A stretch of 64,000 nt of DNA from an uncultured Rhodospirillaceae bacterium (GTDB taxonomy: Bacteria > Pseudomonadota > Alphaproteobacteria > Rhodospirillales > Casp-alpha2): assembly GCA_913030825.1 (NCBI GenBank), contig CAJWCU010000004.1, positions 124,001-188,000 of the forward strand. Reading direction: 5' to 3'. Each line of letters starts with the position of its first letter. Position 1 is the stretch's first letter. Positions 1 through 9,784 of this stretch are shown here, in pieces. Below the pieces are notes generated by a model. It was not told the DNA's origin. It saw only the letters and a program-made list of their open reading frames with translations, and ran no database searches. A program made the translations under genes and the position numbers.

Positions 1-100
1 CGACGCCGATCCAGGCGCCGACGGACACGGTTTCGACCCGGTCCATCTGTTCGGTGACGACCTTCAGGCCGCTCGGCAATTCGGTGATCTGGACGGGCAC
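1..100 (-). CDS. M16 family zinc peptidase, N-terminal fragment
   Basis: Only the first 33 codons are in the window; the gene runs off the left edge. The reading MPVQITELPSGLKVVTEQMD followed by RVETVSVGAWIGV is the characteristic N-terminus of M16 (mitochondrial-processing-peptidase-like) proteases. The start is GTG at 100-98 with an AGGGAGG ribosome-binding site just upstream. It begins 17 bases after the thrC stop and is probably the last gene of the leftward operon; a peptidase directly after thrC is a common alphaproteobacterial arrangement. The HXXEH zinc motif lies outside the window, so activity cannot be judged. Confidence 0.8.
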   Translation of the reverse strand, partial: MPVQITELPSGLKVVTEQMDRVETVSVGAWIGV

Positions 101-117
101 GGTGCCGCTGGCCCTCC

Positions 118-1527
118 CTAGCTAAGCTGTTTTTCGATCGCTTGTTTCAGTTGGTCTAAATCGTTCGCCAGGGTTTGGCAACGATTCGGACGGTCCAACA
201 AATCCGCCAACCGCTCGGGAAGGGCCGGGCGGCGGCCGGTCGCGGCCTCGACCGCATCGGGGAATTTGGCCGGATGGGCGGTCGCCAGGATGATCGCCGG
301 CGTGTCGCCCGTATGCGATTGGGTGTGGTAATCGCGGGCAGCACCGACCCCGACCGCCGTATGCGGATCGATCAGTTCGCCGCATTCGTCGTAGACCAGT
401 TTGATGAGCCCCTTGGTTTCCGTGTCGTCGAAGCGGGCGGCGGCGAAGACGTCGCGCGCACGGGCCAACTGGTCTTCGGTGACCTGGAATTTTCCGGTAT
501 CGCGAAAGCCGGTCAGGACCTGGGCGCAGGCGGCGCCGTCGCGGCCGACCAGATCGAACAGCAGGCGTTCGAAATTGCTGGAGACCTGAATGTCCATGGA
601 GGGGCTCAGGGTCGGCACGACGCCGGTCTTTTCCATAGCACCCGAAGCGAAGAAGCGGGCCAGGATATCGTTGGCGTTGGCACCGACGACCAGTTTCTTG
701 ATCGGCAGGCCCATCTGCAGGGCGCCGTAGCCCGCGAAGACGTTGCCGAAGTTGCCGGTCGGCACGGAAAAGGCGACTTGCTTGTCCGGTGCGCCCAGCT
801 TCACGGCGGCCCAGAAGTAATAGACGATTTGGGCCATGACGCGGGCCCAGTTGATGGAATTCACCGCCGACAGGTTGTGGGCGTCGCGGAAGGCCTGATC
901 GTTGAACAGATCCTTCACCCGGTCCTGGCAATCGTCGAAAGTGCCTTCGATGGCGATGTTGTGGACGTTGTCGGACAGCACCGTCGTCATCTGCGCTTCC
1001 TGCACGGGGCTGACGCGGCCCTTGGGGTGCAACATGAAGATGTCGATGGCGTCCTTGTCGCGGCAGGCCTCGATGGCGGCGGAGCCCGTATCGCCCGAGG
1101 TCGCACCCACGATGGTGATGCGCGATCCGCGTTTCTTCAGGACGTAGTCGAACAGCCGGCCCAGCACCTGCATGGCGACGTCCTTGAAGGCCAGGGTCGG
1201 GCCATGGAACAGCTCCAGGAGGTATTCGTTGCCGCCCAGTTTCTTCAGCGGCAGAACCTCGGGCGCGTCGAAGGTCGCATAGGCGCCGTCGATCAATGTC
1301 TTGAGGTCGGCCTGGGGAATGGCGCTGCCGATGAACGGGGTCATCACCCGGCGGGCCAATTCCGGATAGGTCATGTCCTTCATGCCGCGGATGTCGGCGG
1401 CCGAGAACTGCGGCCAGGTTTCCGGCACGTAAAGGCCGCCGTCACGGGCCAGGCCGGTCAACAGCACGTCTTCGAAACCGAGCGCCGGCGCCTGTCCGCG
1501 CGTCGAGATGTATTTCAGGTCTGTCAT
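118..1527 (-). CDS. thrC: Threonine synthase
   Basis: PLP-dependent enzyme converting O-phospho-L-homoserine to L-threonine in the cytoplasm, the last step of threonine synthesis. The 469-residue protein matches the longer bacterial class of ThrC. The N-terminal MTDLKYISTRG, the PLP-lysine segment GPTLAFKDVAMQ (Lys about 115), the phosphate-binding stretch GATSGDTGSAA and the later SVPTGNFGN motif are all present. The ATG at 1527 follows the stop of the upstream M32 peptidase gene by one base, so the two are probably translationally coupled. No other threonine-pathway gene is nearby. Confidence 0.97.
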   Translation of the reverse strand: MTDLKYISTRGQAPALGFEDVLLTGLARDGGLYVPETWPQFSAADIRGMKDMTYPELARRVMTPFIGSAIPQADLKTLIDGAYATFDAPEVLPLKKLGGNEYLLELFHGPTLAFKDVAMQVLGRLFDYVLKKRGSRITIVGATSGDTGSAAIEACRDKDAIDIFMLHPKGRVSPVQEAQMTTVLSDNVHNIAIEGTFDDCQDRVKDLFNDQAFRDAHNLSAVNSINWARVMAQIVYYFWAAVKLGAPDKQVAFSVPTGNFGNVFAGYGALQMGLPIKKLVVGANANDILARFFASGAMEKTGVVPTLSPSMDIQVSSNFERLLFDLVGRDGAACAQVLTGFRDTGKFQVTEDQLARARDVFAAARFDDTETKGLIKLVYDECGELIDPHTAVGVGAARDYHTQSHTGDTPAIILATAHPAKFPDAVEAATGRRPALPERLADLLDRPNRCQTLANDLDQLKQAIEKQLS

Positions 1528-1528
1528 C

Positions 1529-3046
1529 TTATTCTGCCAGGTAGCGTGTTCTGAGGTGGGTCTCGAACACCTTGGGGTCGAGAGGTTTGCCCGTGGCGGC
1601 GATCAGCAGGTCCTTGGCGCTGTCGAACGAGCCCTTGCCGTGGACGTTGGTGCCGAGCCAGGCCATCAGCGGTTTGAAATCGCCGCGCCCGATGGCGGGT
1701 TCGATCGAGGTGTCTTGTTCGCGGGCGGCGGCGTAGAGCTGTGCCGCCGTCATGGCGCCCAGGGTATAGGTCGGGAAATAGCCCCAGGCCCCGTCGTACC
1801 AATGGATGTCCTGCATGCAGCCGAGGGTGTCCGTCGGTGGGCGCACGCCCAGAAGCTTTTCGAACCCGTCGTTCCACGCTCCCGGCAGGTCGGGGATTTC
1901 CATGTCGCCCTCGATCAGCGCCTTTTCCAGGCGGTAGCGCAGGATCACATGGGCCGGGTAGGTGACTTCGTCGGCGTCGACGCGGATGAACGACCGTTCG
2001 ACCTTGGTATAGAGGCGGAACAGATTGTCCGATTCCCAGGCGGCACCCGTGCCCGCGAAGGTCTCGCGCATGATCGGGGCCGCGAAATGCAGGAAGGTCT
2101 TGGATCGGCAGACCTGCATCTCGACCAAAAGGGACTGGCTTTCGTGCACCGACATGCCCAGCGCATGGCCGACCGGCTGGCCGCGCCAATCCTTGGGCAG
2201 GCCGCGTTCGTACATGGCATGCCCGGTTTCGTGCAGCACGCCCATCAGGGCCGAGGTGAAATCGTTCTCGTCGTATCGCGTGGTGATGCGCACGTCGTCG
2301 GGCGTGCCGCCGCAGAACGGATGCAGGCTGACGTCCAGGCGGCCGTGATCGAAATCGAAGCCGAGCATTTCCATGAATTTCTGGCCGAGCGCCTTCTGCG
2401 TGGCTTCCGGGAACGGGCCGTCGGGCAGGACGATTTCGGGGCCCCTGGCCTGATGTTCCAGGACTTCCTCCAGGAACGGCGGCAGGAAGGCCTCCAATTC
2501 GGCGAAGACGGCGTCGATCTCGGCCGATTTCCCGCCCGGTTCGTAATCGGCGAGAAGTGCATCGTAGAGCCCGACGCCCAGCTTTTCCGATTTCACCTGG
2601 GCCTGTTCGCGGACCAGGTTCAAAAGTTCCGTAACCGCCGGCGTCACGGCCTTGAAGTCGTTGTCGGCGCGGGCCTCGCGCCAGACGGCTTCGCAGGCCG
2701 AGGACGCGCGGCTGATCCGCGTCACCAGATCCTCGGTCAATGCCGTCGCCTTGACGTAGCGGCGTTTGATTTCGCGCAGGTTGGCCTGCTGCCAGGGATC
2801 GAGGTCGGAGGACGCGTCCTCCGCCGCGGCGATCAGGTCGCCGGTCTCCGTCGCCGTCAGCATGCCGTGATGGACGGCGGCCAGTTCGGCCAGTTGCTCG
2901 GCGCGGGCTTCGTGACCGCCGCGCGGCATCACCGTCGACATGTCCCAATGCAGGATTTCCTGCGCCTCGCCCAGCGCGTTCAGGCGCCGGAAGCGGTCTT
3001 CCAGGCGGCCATAAGGTGTTTCGGCGAGGGGATTACTGTCCGGCAT
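1529..3046 (-). CDS. M32 family carboxypeptidase (carboxypeptidase Taq type)
   Basis: Zinc carboxypeptidase that trims C-terminal residues from peptides. The product from the ATG at 3046 is 505 residues, the normal length for the family. The zinc motif HETGH is at residues 272-276, inside GVLHETGHAMYERGLP; further family landmarks are MSVHESQSL and the C-terminal GAMTAAQLYAAA. An in-frame extension upstream to 3118 would overlap ctaB and lacks family-like sequence, so the start MPDSNPLAE is preferred. It sits between ctaB and thrC in the leftward operon with a 16-base gap to ctaB. Its metabolic link to heme or threonine synthesis is not obvious. Confidence 0.94.
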   Translation of the reverse strand: MPDSNPLAETPYGRLEDRFRRLNALGEAQEILHWDMSTVMPRGGHEARAEQLAELAAVHHGMLTATETGDLIAAAEDASSDLDPWQQANLREIKRRYVKATALTEDLVTRISRASSACEAVWREARADNDFKAVTPAVTELLNLVREQAQVKSEKLGVGLYDALLADYEPGGKSAEIDAVFAELEAFLPPFLEEVLEHQARGPEIVLPDGPFPEATQKALGQKFMEMLGFDFDHGRLDVSLHPFCGGTPDDVRITTRYDENDFTSALMGVLHETGHAMYERGLPKDWRGQPVGHALGMSVHESQSLLVEMQVCRSKTFLHFAAPIMRETFAGTGAAWESDNLFRLYTKVERSFIRVDADEVTYPAHVILRYRLEKALIEGDMEIPDLPGAWNDGFEKLLGVRPPTDTLGCMQDIHWYDGAWGYFPTYTLGAMTAAQLYAAAREQDTSIEPAIGRGDFKPLMAWLGTNVHGKGSFDSAKDLLIAATGKPLDPKVFETHLRTRYLAE

Positions 3047-3062
3047 GATGCCTAATATGGGT

Positions 3063-4034
3063 TCAGAACACCGGAAAGAACAGGGTCCGGTCGGCCAGCA
3101 AGGCCACGAAAATCCCAAACAGGTAGAGAATCGTATAGAAGAACATCGGCCGGCAGGGGCCTTCCTTGGCGTCGGCGACGTTGTCCGCCCGCCAGACCTT
3201 GGCCATGTGCCAGATCAGGCCAAGGTTCAGCCCGGCGACGGCGGCGGTGAACACCCAGCCCGACATGCCGATCGCCACCGGCGCGAAGGTCGCGGGGATC
3301 AGCAGCGCGGTGTAGACCGCCATCTGCACCTTGGTGCGGTGTTCGCCGACGACGACCGGCAGCATCGGCACGCCGACGGCCTCATAGTCCTGGCGGCGGA
3401 ACAGGGCCAGCGCCCAGGTATGCGGCGGTGTCCACAGGAAGATGATCATGAACAGCGCCACGGCCCCCCAGGGATCGGCAAGGAAGCCTGCGTTCCCGGT
3501 GACCGCGGCCCAGCCGATGACCGGCGGCAGCGCACCCGAGGCACCGCCGATGACGATGTTCTGCGGCGTGCGGCGTTTCAGCCAGACCGTGTAGATGAAG
3601 ACGTAATAAAGGATTGTCAGCGCCAGCAGACCGGCGGCGATCTCGTTGACCCAATAGGTCATGGCGGCGACCGAGGCGATTGCCAGGATCGTGCCGAACA
3701 CCAGGGCGTTGCGGGCTTCCATGCGGCCCGCCGGGATCGGCCGGTTCATGGTCCGGCGCATGTGCTGGTCGATGTCGCGGTCGTACCACATGTTGATCGC
3801 ACCCGACGCACCGGCGCCCAGCGAGATGCAGAGGATCGCGACGAAGGCTTCCAGCGCGCCGATGCCGCCCGGCGCCATGACCAGGCCGACCATCGCCGTG
3901 AACACGACCAGCGACATGACCCGCGGCTTCAGCAGCAGGGCGTAGTCGGCCAGCCGGAACCGGGGGTCCGGGCGCTCCATCGAAGGAAGTCGGGGCGTTG
4001 CCGCCTTGTTCTGCGGGGCCAGGGTTTCGCTCAC
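3063..4034 (-). CDS. ctaB: Protoheme IX farnesyltransferase (heme O synthase)
   Basis: Integral membrane prenyltransferase that adds a farnesyl group to heme B, giving heme O for cytochrome oxidase assembly. The 323-residue protein has the UbiA-superfamily Asp-rich motif NMWYDRDIDQHMRRTMNRP and the second conserved loop YTVWLKRRTPQNIVIGGASG, with about eight or nine hydrophobic segments. The start is GTG at 4034 with GAGG nine bases upstream. It belongs with the oxidase genes transcribed the other way from about 6440. In many alphaproteobacteria ctaB lies between ctaD and ctaG; here it is in the leftward operon instead. Confidence 0.96.
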   Translation of the reverse strand: MSETLAPQNKAATPRLPSMERPDPRFRLADYALLLKPRVMSLVVFTAMVGLVMAPGGIGALEAFVAILCISLGAGASGAINMWYDRDIDQHMRRTMNRPIPAGRMEARNALVFGTILAIASVAAMTYWVNEIAAGLLALTILYYVFIYTVWLKRRTPQNIVIGGASGALPPVIGWAAVTGNAGFLADPWGAVALFMIIFLWTPPHTWALALFRRQDYEAVGVPMLPVVVGEHRTKVQMAVYTALLIPATFAPVAIGMSGWVFTAAVAGLNLGLIWHMAKVWRADNVADAKEGPCRPMFFYTILYLFGIFVALLADRTLFFPVF

Positions 4035-4144
4035 GTCGGGGGCCTCGTGATGCTCTCAATCAGCTTGCTTGCGCGTTTTATAGTGCAGGCCGGGCGGTCG
4101 CGCCAGCCTCCGTTTCGTCCAGGGTGCGTCGATCCGTCCGGGCG

Positions 4145-5533
4145 TCAGGATTGGCCCGCCGGTTCCGGGCGCAGCAGTGCCCCGCCGACGAACCAAATGA
4201 ACATGACGCCGCCGGCCACGGCGATCACCGCGCCGACGCCCATGCCGTAGAGGCCGATCTGCGCGCCCAGGGCCTCCAGCCCGGCGACGTCGCCCGCGAC
4301 CTTGCGCGGCGCGCCGTATCCACCGGCCAGGAACAGGCCCGCCGAATGCAGGGCCTGACCCAAACCGTAGAGCCAGAACAGCACGAAGAGCGGCCGTGTC
4401 AGCGCACAGGCGCGGTCCAACGACGGCAGCAGATAAACCAGGGTCAATCCCATCAATCCCAAATTCACGCCGCCGATGACGCCGTGGTAATGGGCCGGCG
4501 TGCGGGTGTCTGCCCCATCGACGAACAGACCCAGGAACCCGCCCAGGAAGAACACGGCCATGGAGAGATAAAGGGCGAGTCGCGCCAGGCGTCCGGCGTC
4601 GTCGACCGGCGCCGCTGCGCCGCCCCGGACGAGCAGAACCGCCGCCGCCACGGCGATCGGCGCCGGGCCCAGCAGGTATTGCAGGTCGGTGAATGCCTGG
4701 GTCTGTTCGGGGCTGAACGCGGGATAGATCGCGTAAAGCAGGGGGCCGATCAGCGCGAACAGCGTCAGCGCCGCCGCCGAGGCGAAATAAACGCCCGCCG
4801 AAACGGGCCGCCCGGCCCGGGACGCCAGGGCGTACCAGGCGATCAGCATCAGGCCCGTATTGACGAACTGCAGCACATGGCCGCCGCCCCAGAACAGGCG
4901 TTCGTTCAATTCCGCCGACGCCCGCTCGCCCGAGGCCAGGTTGAATGTCACGGCCAGGCAGGCGAAGGCGAACAGATAGATCACGCCGGTCAGGACCACG
5001 CCCAGGCCCTCGGGCCCCGGCTGGTAAACGCGTTTGAGAAAAGCGACCAGGAGGCGCACGACCATGAAGGTCATGGCCATGAACAGCAGCACCAGACCCA
5101 GGTAGTACATCGGGTCGATGATCGCCGGCACGTAATTGTTGAGCGACGGCACGCTGTTGTGTTGCAGGGCGGGGGCGGCCAGCAGGATTTCCGCCGCCGC
5201 CGCCATCCAAACGGCGGACCGCGCCGCCGTGCGGGTCAACGTCCGCCCACCGGACAGATGATGTGTCGTCGCGGCCATCAGCGCGCCCAACATGCAGAGG
5301 AACCAGACGACGAAGGAATAAACGACGTGGATGACCAGGCCCTTCTCGAAGAAGTGCAGCGGCCAGGGCACGATGTCTTCCGTTCCCGGCACCCGGGAGA
5401 CGGCCAGCATCAGCGCGAAGACCCCGGCGATCGCCAAGGCCGCCACGCCCAGCATCAACCAGGCGCGGACTTCCCACCGCGCATCGACGCCCAATTGCGC
5501 GCCCGTGAGGGCCGTGGATTGCGTATCGCTCAT
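4145..5533 (-). CDS. Heme-copper-oxidase subunit I-like membrane protein, CuB site apparently incomplete
   Basis: A 462-residue protein with about twelve transmembrane helices, resembling NO-reductase/cbb3-type subunit I. Recognisable histidines are H69 in helix II (low-spin heme ligand position), H219 in FWGGGHVLQF of helix VI, and H348/H350 in TPAHYHGVIGG of helix X (high- and low-spin heme ligands). The His-His pair expected in helix VII, which completes the CuB site, is absent: no histidine occurs between residues 220 and 347. I therefore infer a heme-binding protein that may not reduce oxygen or NO. It starts at ATG 5533 after GGGGGCGGG, 13 bases downstream of the DUF420 gene, and probably shares its operon. 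An assembly or regulatory role in oxidase biogenesis is possible but unproven. Confidence 0.75.
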   Translation of the reverse strand: MSDTQSTALTGAQLGVDARWEVRAWLMLGVAALAIAGVFALMLAVSRVPGTEDIVPWPLHFFEKGLVIHVVYSFVVWFLCMLGALMAATTHHLSGGRTLTRTAARSAVWMAAAAEILLAAPALQHNSVPSLNNYVPAIIDPMYYLGLVLLFMAMTFMVVRLLVAFLKRVYQPGPEGLGVVLTGVIYLFAFACLAVTFNLASGERASAELNERLFWGGGHVLQFVNTGLMLIAWYALASRAGRPVSAGVYFASAAALTLFALIGPLLYAIYPAFSPEQTQAFTDLQYLLGPAPIAVAAAVLLVRGGAAAPVDDAGRLARLALYLSMAVFFLGGFLGLFVDGADTRTPAHYHGVIGGVNLGLMGLTLVYLLPSLDRACALTRPLFVLFWLYGLGQALHSAGLFLAGGYGAPRKVAGDVAGLEALGAQIGLYGMGVGAVIAVAGGVMFIWFVGGALLRPEPAGQS

Positions 5534-5546
5534 TCGCCCGCCCCCA

Positions 5547-5990
5547 TCAGCCGCCGGTGTAGGGATACATGTGGACGGCCATGACGTAGACCACGACGCC
5601 GGAAATCCCGACGTACATCCACAGCGGCCAGACCCAGCGGGCCAGCGCCCGGTGCCGTTCGAACTGGCCGGTCAGCGCCCGCCAGAAGGTCATCGGGACC
5701 AGCGGCGTGATGGCGATGGCGCCCAGGACATGAACGATCAAAATCGTGAAGTAGATCGGCCGGATCGTTCCTTCGCCGCCGAACTTGGCGAAGCCGGAAT
5801 TGAGCTTGTAGATCACGTAGACGACCAGAAACAGCGCCGAAGCCCCCGCCGCACAGAGCATCATGGCGCGGTGTTTGTCGCGCGCGCCCTGTCTGATGAA
5901 GATGTAGCCGACGGTCATAAAGACGACCGACAGGGCGTTGAACCCGGCGATCAGATGGGGGAGGTCTTGTACGGTGATGGGGACGGTCAT
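5547..5990 (-). CDS. DUF420 membrane protein (YozB/CtaM-like)
   Basis: A 147-residue protein with four hydrophobic segments (roughly residues 10-33, 42-63, 82-104 and 120-142) and the DUF420 pattern: HLIAGFNALSVVFMTVGY, RDKHRAMM, and a closing WPLWMYVGISGVVVYVM. DUF420 proteins are found next to terminal oxidase genes; in some Firmicutes a member is needed for oxidase assembly. Here it lies between the 29-residue peptide gene and the oxidase-like gene, facing away from ctaC. A role in heme-copper oxidase maturation is the natural inference. Confidence 0.85.
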   Translation of the reverse strand: MTVPITVQDLPHLIAGFNALSVVFMTVGYIFIRQGARDKHRAMMLCAAGASALFLVVYVIYKLNSGFAKFGGEGTIRPIYFTILIVHVLGAIAITPLVPMTFWRALTGQFERHRALARWVWPLWMYVGISGVVVYVMAVHMYPYTGG

Positions 5991-6045
5991 GGACGTGCCG
6001 TTTCCGGATCGGTTGAAAAGGATAAGGGGAAATGCGGTGCCCGGC

Positions 6046-6135
6046 CTAGCGGGTGGTCATGTGCAGCCAGAACAAAAGGTTCATGCCGACCGCGACGGCG
6101 CCCAGGAGCGCGCCCATCTGCCAATTCTTCATCAT
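6046..6135 (-). CDS. 29-residue single-membrane-span peptide
   Basis: A very short open frame (ATGATG start at 6135, TAG at 6046) preceded by GAGGAACGATAG. The product is MMKNWQMGALLGAVAVGMNL followed by LFWLHMTTR: one hydrophobic helix with a positively charged C-terminus. It is the first frame of the leftward operon, 55 bases before the DUF420 start. Small one-helix subunits are common in terminal oxidases (for example CydX and CcoQ-type peptides), so an oxidase-associated microprotein is plausible. The length means coding status rests on the ribosome-binding site, composition and position only. Confidence 0.55.
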   Translation of the reverse strand: MMKNWQMGALLGAVAVGMNLLFWLHMTTR

Positions 6136-6440
6136 CTATCGTTCCTCACGTTGCCGGGGCCCGGATCGGCCCCCAGCCGCATCAATGGATTGCGACGGAT
6201 AACCCCGCCGACTGACCCCAAGATGGACCGCAGGGGCGGAAAATCAAGGCAAATAGGCCGTTTGTCCAGGGTAAAAAAGCCTTTGCAACGCCGCCGGGGG
6301 ATGGTAGCTAAGACCAACTTGCCCCCCCGGCGGTGCGGCACCGCTTCGCGTGGCTGTGTGGTGGCATATCAGGTTAAGAAACAAGGGCCTAACGGATTCA
6401 CGCGATTTCAGTGTAAATTCCTAATGCCCGGCAATTTCGG
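6136..6440. promoter_or_regulatory. Divergent promoter region of the two oxidase operons, with a 10-bp inverted repeat
   Basis: 305 bases with no convincing gene, lying between two operons that point away from each other. It must hold the promoters for both the leftward unit and ctaC. It contains a perfect inverted repeat, CCGCCGGGGG at 6291-6300 and CCCCCGGCGG at 6324-6333, with a 23-base loop. The repeat is about 110 bases upstream of ctaC and could form a leader hairpin. No clear -35/-10 pair could be assigned. Confidence 0.55.
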
Positions 6441-7322
6441 ATGAGGATCATGACCTTGAGACTGCACGCCCTGATCACAGGAGCCGCATTTTCCCTTCTT
6501 ACTTTCTGCATGGGTGCGCTGACGTTCCCGGGAGCCGCACAGGCCGACGGCATCGCGAAGCCCTGGCAGATGAATTTCCAGGACGCCGCCTCGCCGGTCA
6601 TGGAAATGATCCACGACTTCCACGAGCTGCTGTTCTGGATCATCACCTTGATCACGCTGTTCGTGTTGGCGTTGCTGATCTACGTCATCTTCAAATTCAA
6701 CGAGAAGGCCAATCCGGTGCCGTCGAAGACCACGCACAACACCTTTATCGAGGTGGTGTGGACGGTGGTCCCGATCATCATCCTGGTCGTCGTCGCGGTG
6801 CCGTCGTTCAAGCTGCTGTTCTATATGGACAAGCACGAAAATCCGGACATGACGCTGAAGGTGACCGGCCACCAGTGGTATTGGTCCTATCAGTATCCCG
6901 ACAACGGCGATTTCGGCTTCGCCAGCCAGATGGTCGCCACGGAAGACCTGAAGCCCGGCCAGCCGCGTCTGCTGACCGTGGACAACACGGTGGTCCTGCC
7001 GGTGGAAACCAACATCCGCATCCTGCAGACCTCGGAAGACGTCATCCACAACTGGGCGATGCCGGCCTTCGGTTTGAAAATGGACACGGTCCCCGGCCGG
7101 ACCAACGAAAACTGGGTGCGCATCACCAAGCCGGGTGATTACTACGGTCAGTGTTCCGAACTTTGCGGCGTCGGCCATGCCTACATGCCGATCCACGTCA
7201 AGGCGGTCTCGAAAGAGGAATTCGCCGCCTGGGTGAAGTCGGCGCAGGCCAAATATGCCGACAGCATGCCGGAGCCGATTCCCGGCGAGGCGACCGTCAA
7301 AGTCGCCCAGGTCAAGGACTGA
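6441..7322 (+). CDS. ctaC: Cytochrome c oxidase subunit II
   Basis: Carries the CuA centre that takes electrons from cytochrome c in the aa3-type oxidase. The protein of 293 residues has a signal peptide ending near AQADG, two transmembrane helices (about 60-85 and 105-130) and a periplasmic cupredoxin domain. CuA ligands are visible in VIHNWAMP and in the loop QCSELCGVGHAYMPI (two Cys, His, Met); the aromatic electron-entry patch is HQWYWSYQYP. The ATG at 6441 gives the full frame; ATG 6450 is three codons later and is better spaced from the GATGAGG sequence, so it may be the true start. ctaD follows after 83 bases. Confidence 0.97.
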   Translation: MRIMTLRLHALITGAAFSLLTFCMGALTFPGAAQADGIAKPWQMNFQDAASPVMEMIHDFHELLFWIITLITLFVLALLIYVIFKFNEKANPVPSKTTHNTFIEVVWTVVPIIILVVVAVPSFKLLFYMDKHENPDMTLKVTGHQWYWSYQYPDNGDFGFASQMVATEDLKPGQPRLLTVDNTVVLPVETNIRILQTSEDVIHNWAMPAFGLKMDTVPGRTNENWVRITKPGDYYGQCSELCGVGHAYMPIHVKAVSKEEFAAWVKSAQAKYADSMPEPIPGEATVKVAQVKD

Positions 7323-7402
7323 ACGGCCGTACGCACGGCATGACACAAGAATTTCGGCCCGCCGCTGGGCGGCCGATGGACAAGAGAACGAGAAGAGGTT
7401 GA

Positions 7403-9022
<1,620 letters not shown>

Positions 9023-9096
9023 GGGTTTCGGGCGCCGCCCGGGCAAGACGACGCGCGGGCGGCCAAAGGGAATTGTAACGAGGATCCGGCGAAACC

Positions 9097-9717
9097 ATGC
9101 CGAACCAGAACATGTCCGATAAACGGCGCCAGTCGCGCAACCTGAAAACGGCCGTCGTGCTGTTCGGGGTCGTCGGCGGCATGGTCGGCCTGTCCTTCGC
9201 CGCGGTGCCGTTGTATCAGCTGTTCTGTCAGGTGACCGGCTTCGGCGGCACGACCGGCGTTGCGGCGGCGGCACCCGGGGCCACCGGGCCCGAGGATCAA
9301 AAGGTCGTCGTGACCTTCGATTCCAATGTGGCACGGGACCTGAACTGGGAATTCCGCCCGGAGCAGCGGCGCCTGACCGTGCGCGGCGGCGAAGGGGCCT
9401 TGGCCTTCTATTCGGCCAAGAACGACGGGACCAAGCCGATCACCGGCACGGCGAGCTTCAACGTGACGCCCTACAAGGCCGGCATCTATTTCATCAAGAC
9501 CGAATGCTTCTGCTTTACCGAGCAGACGCTGCAGCCCGGCCAGCAGGTCGACATGCCGGTCCAGTTCTACATCGACCCGGACCTGTTCACGGACCCGGAC
9601 ACCAAGGACGTGCGCGATATCGTGCTGTCCTATACCTTTCATCGGGCGGCCGACGCCGCCCAACCCGAACAGAAGACCAGCGCGGTTGCCACCGGCGATG
9701 CGCGCCCGGGCGGCTGA
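9097..9717 (+). CDS. ctaG: Cytochrome c oxidase assembly protein CtaG/Cox11 (CuB copper chaperone)
   Basis: Membrane-anchored periplasmic copper protein that delivers copper to the CuB site of subunit I. The 206-residue product has one N-terminal transmembrane helix (about residues 20-43, ending LYQLFCQVTGFGG) and the copper-binding CFCFTEQTL motif around residue 137, followed by the conserved MPVQFYIDPDL and the terminal IVLSYTFH. It lies between ctaD and ctaE, the usual alphaproteobacterial position. Confidence 0.97.
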   Translation: MPNQNMSDKRRQSRNLKTAVVLFGVVGGMVGLSFAAVPLYQLFCQVTGFGGTTGVAAAAPGATGPEDQKVVVTFDSNVARDLNWEFRPEQRRLTVRGGEGALAFYSAKNDGTKPITGTASFNVTPYKAGIYFIKTECFCFTEQTLQPGQQVDMPVQFYIDPDLFTDPDTKDVRDIVLSYTFHRAADAAQPEQKTSAVATGDARPGG

Positions 9718-9784
9718 TCGTATTCGTTAACGGATAGACGGGGCGGCCAAGGCCCCGAAAGAACGACCAAAGGGAGTAAGAAGA

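Noticed and set aside
175-1554. 459-residue open frame on the plus strand
   Set aside because: Antisense to thrC, which is full length with all catalytic motifs.
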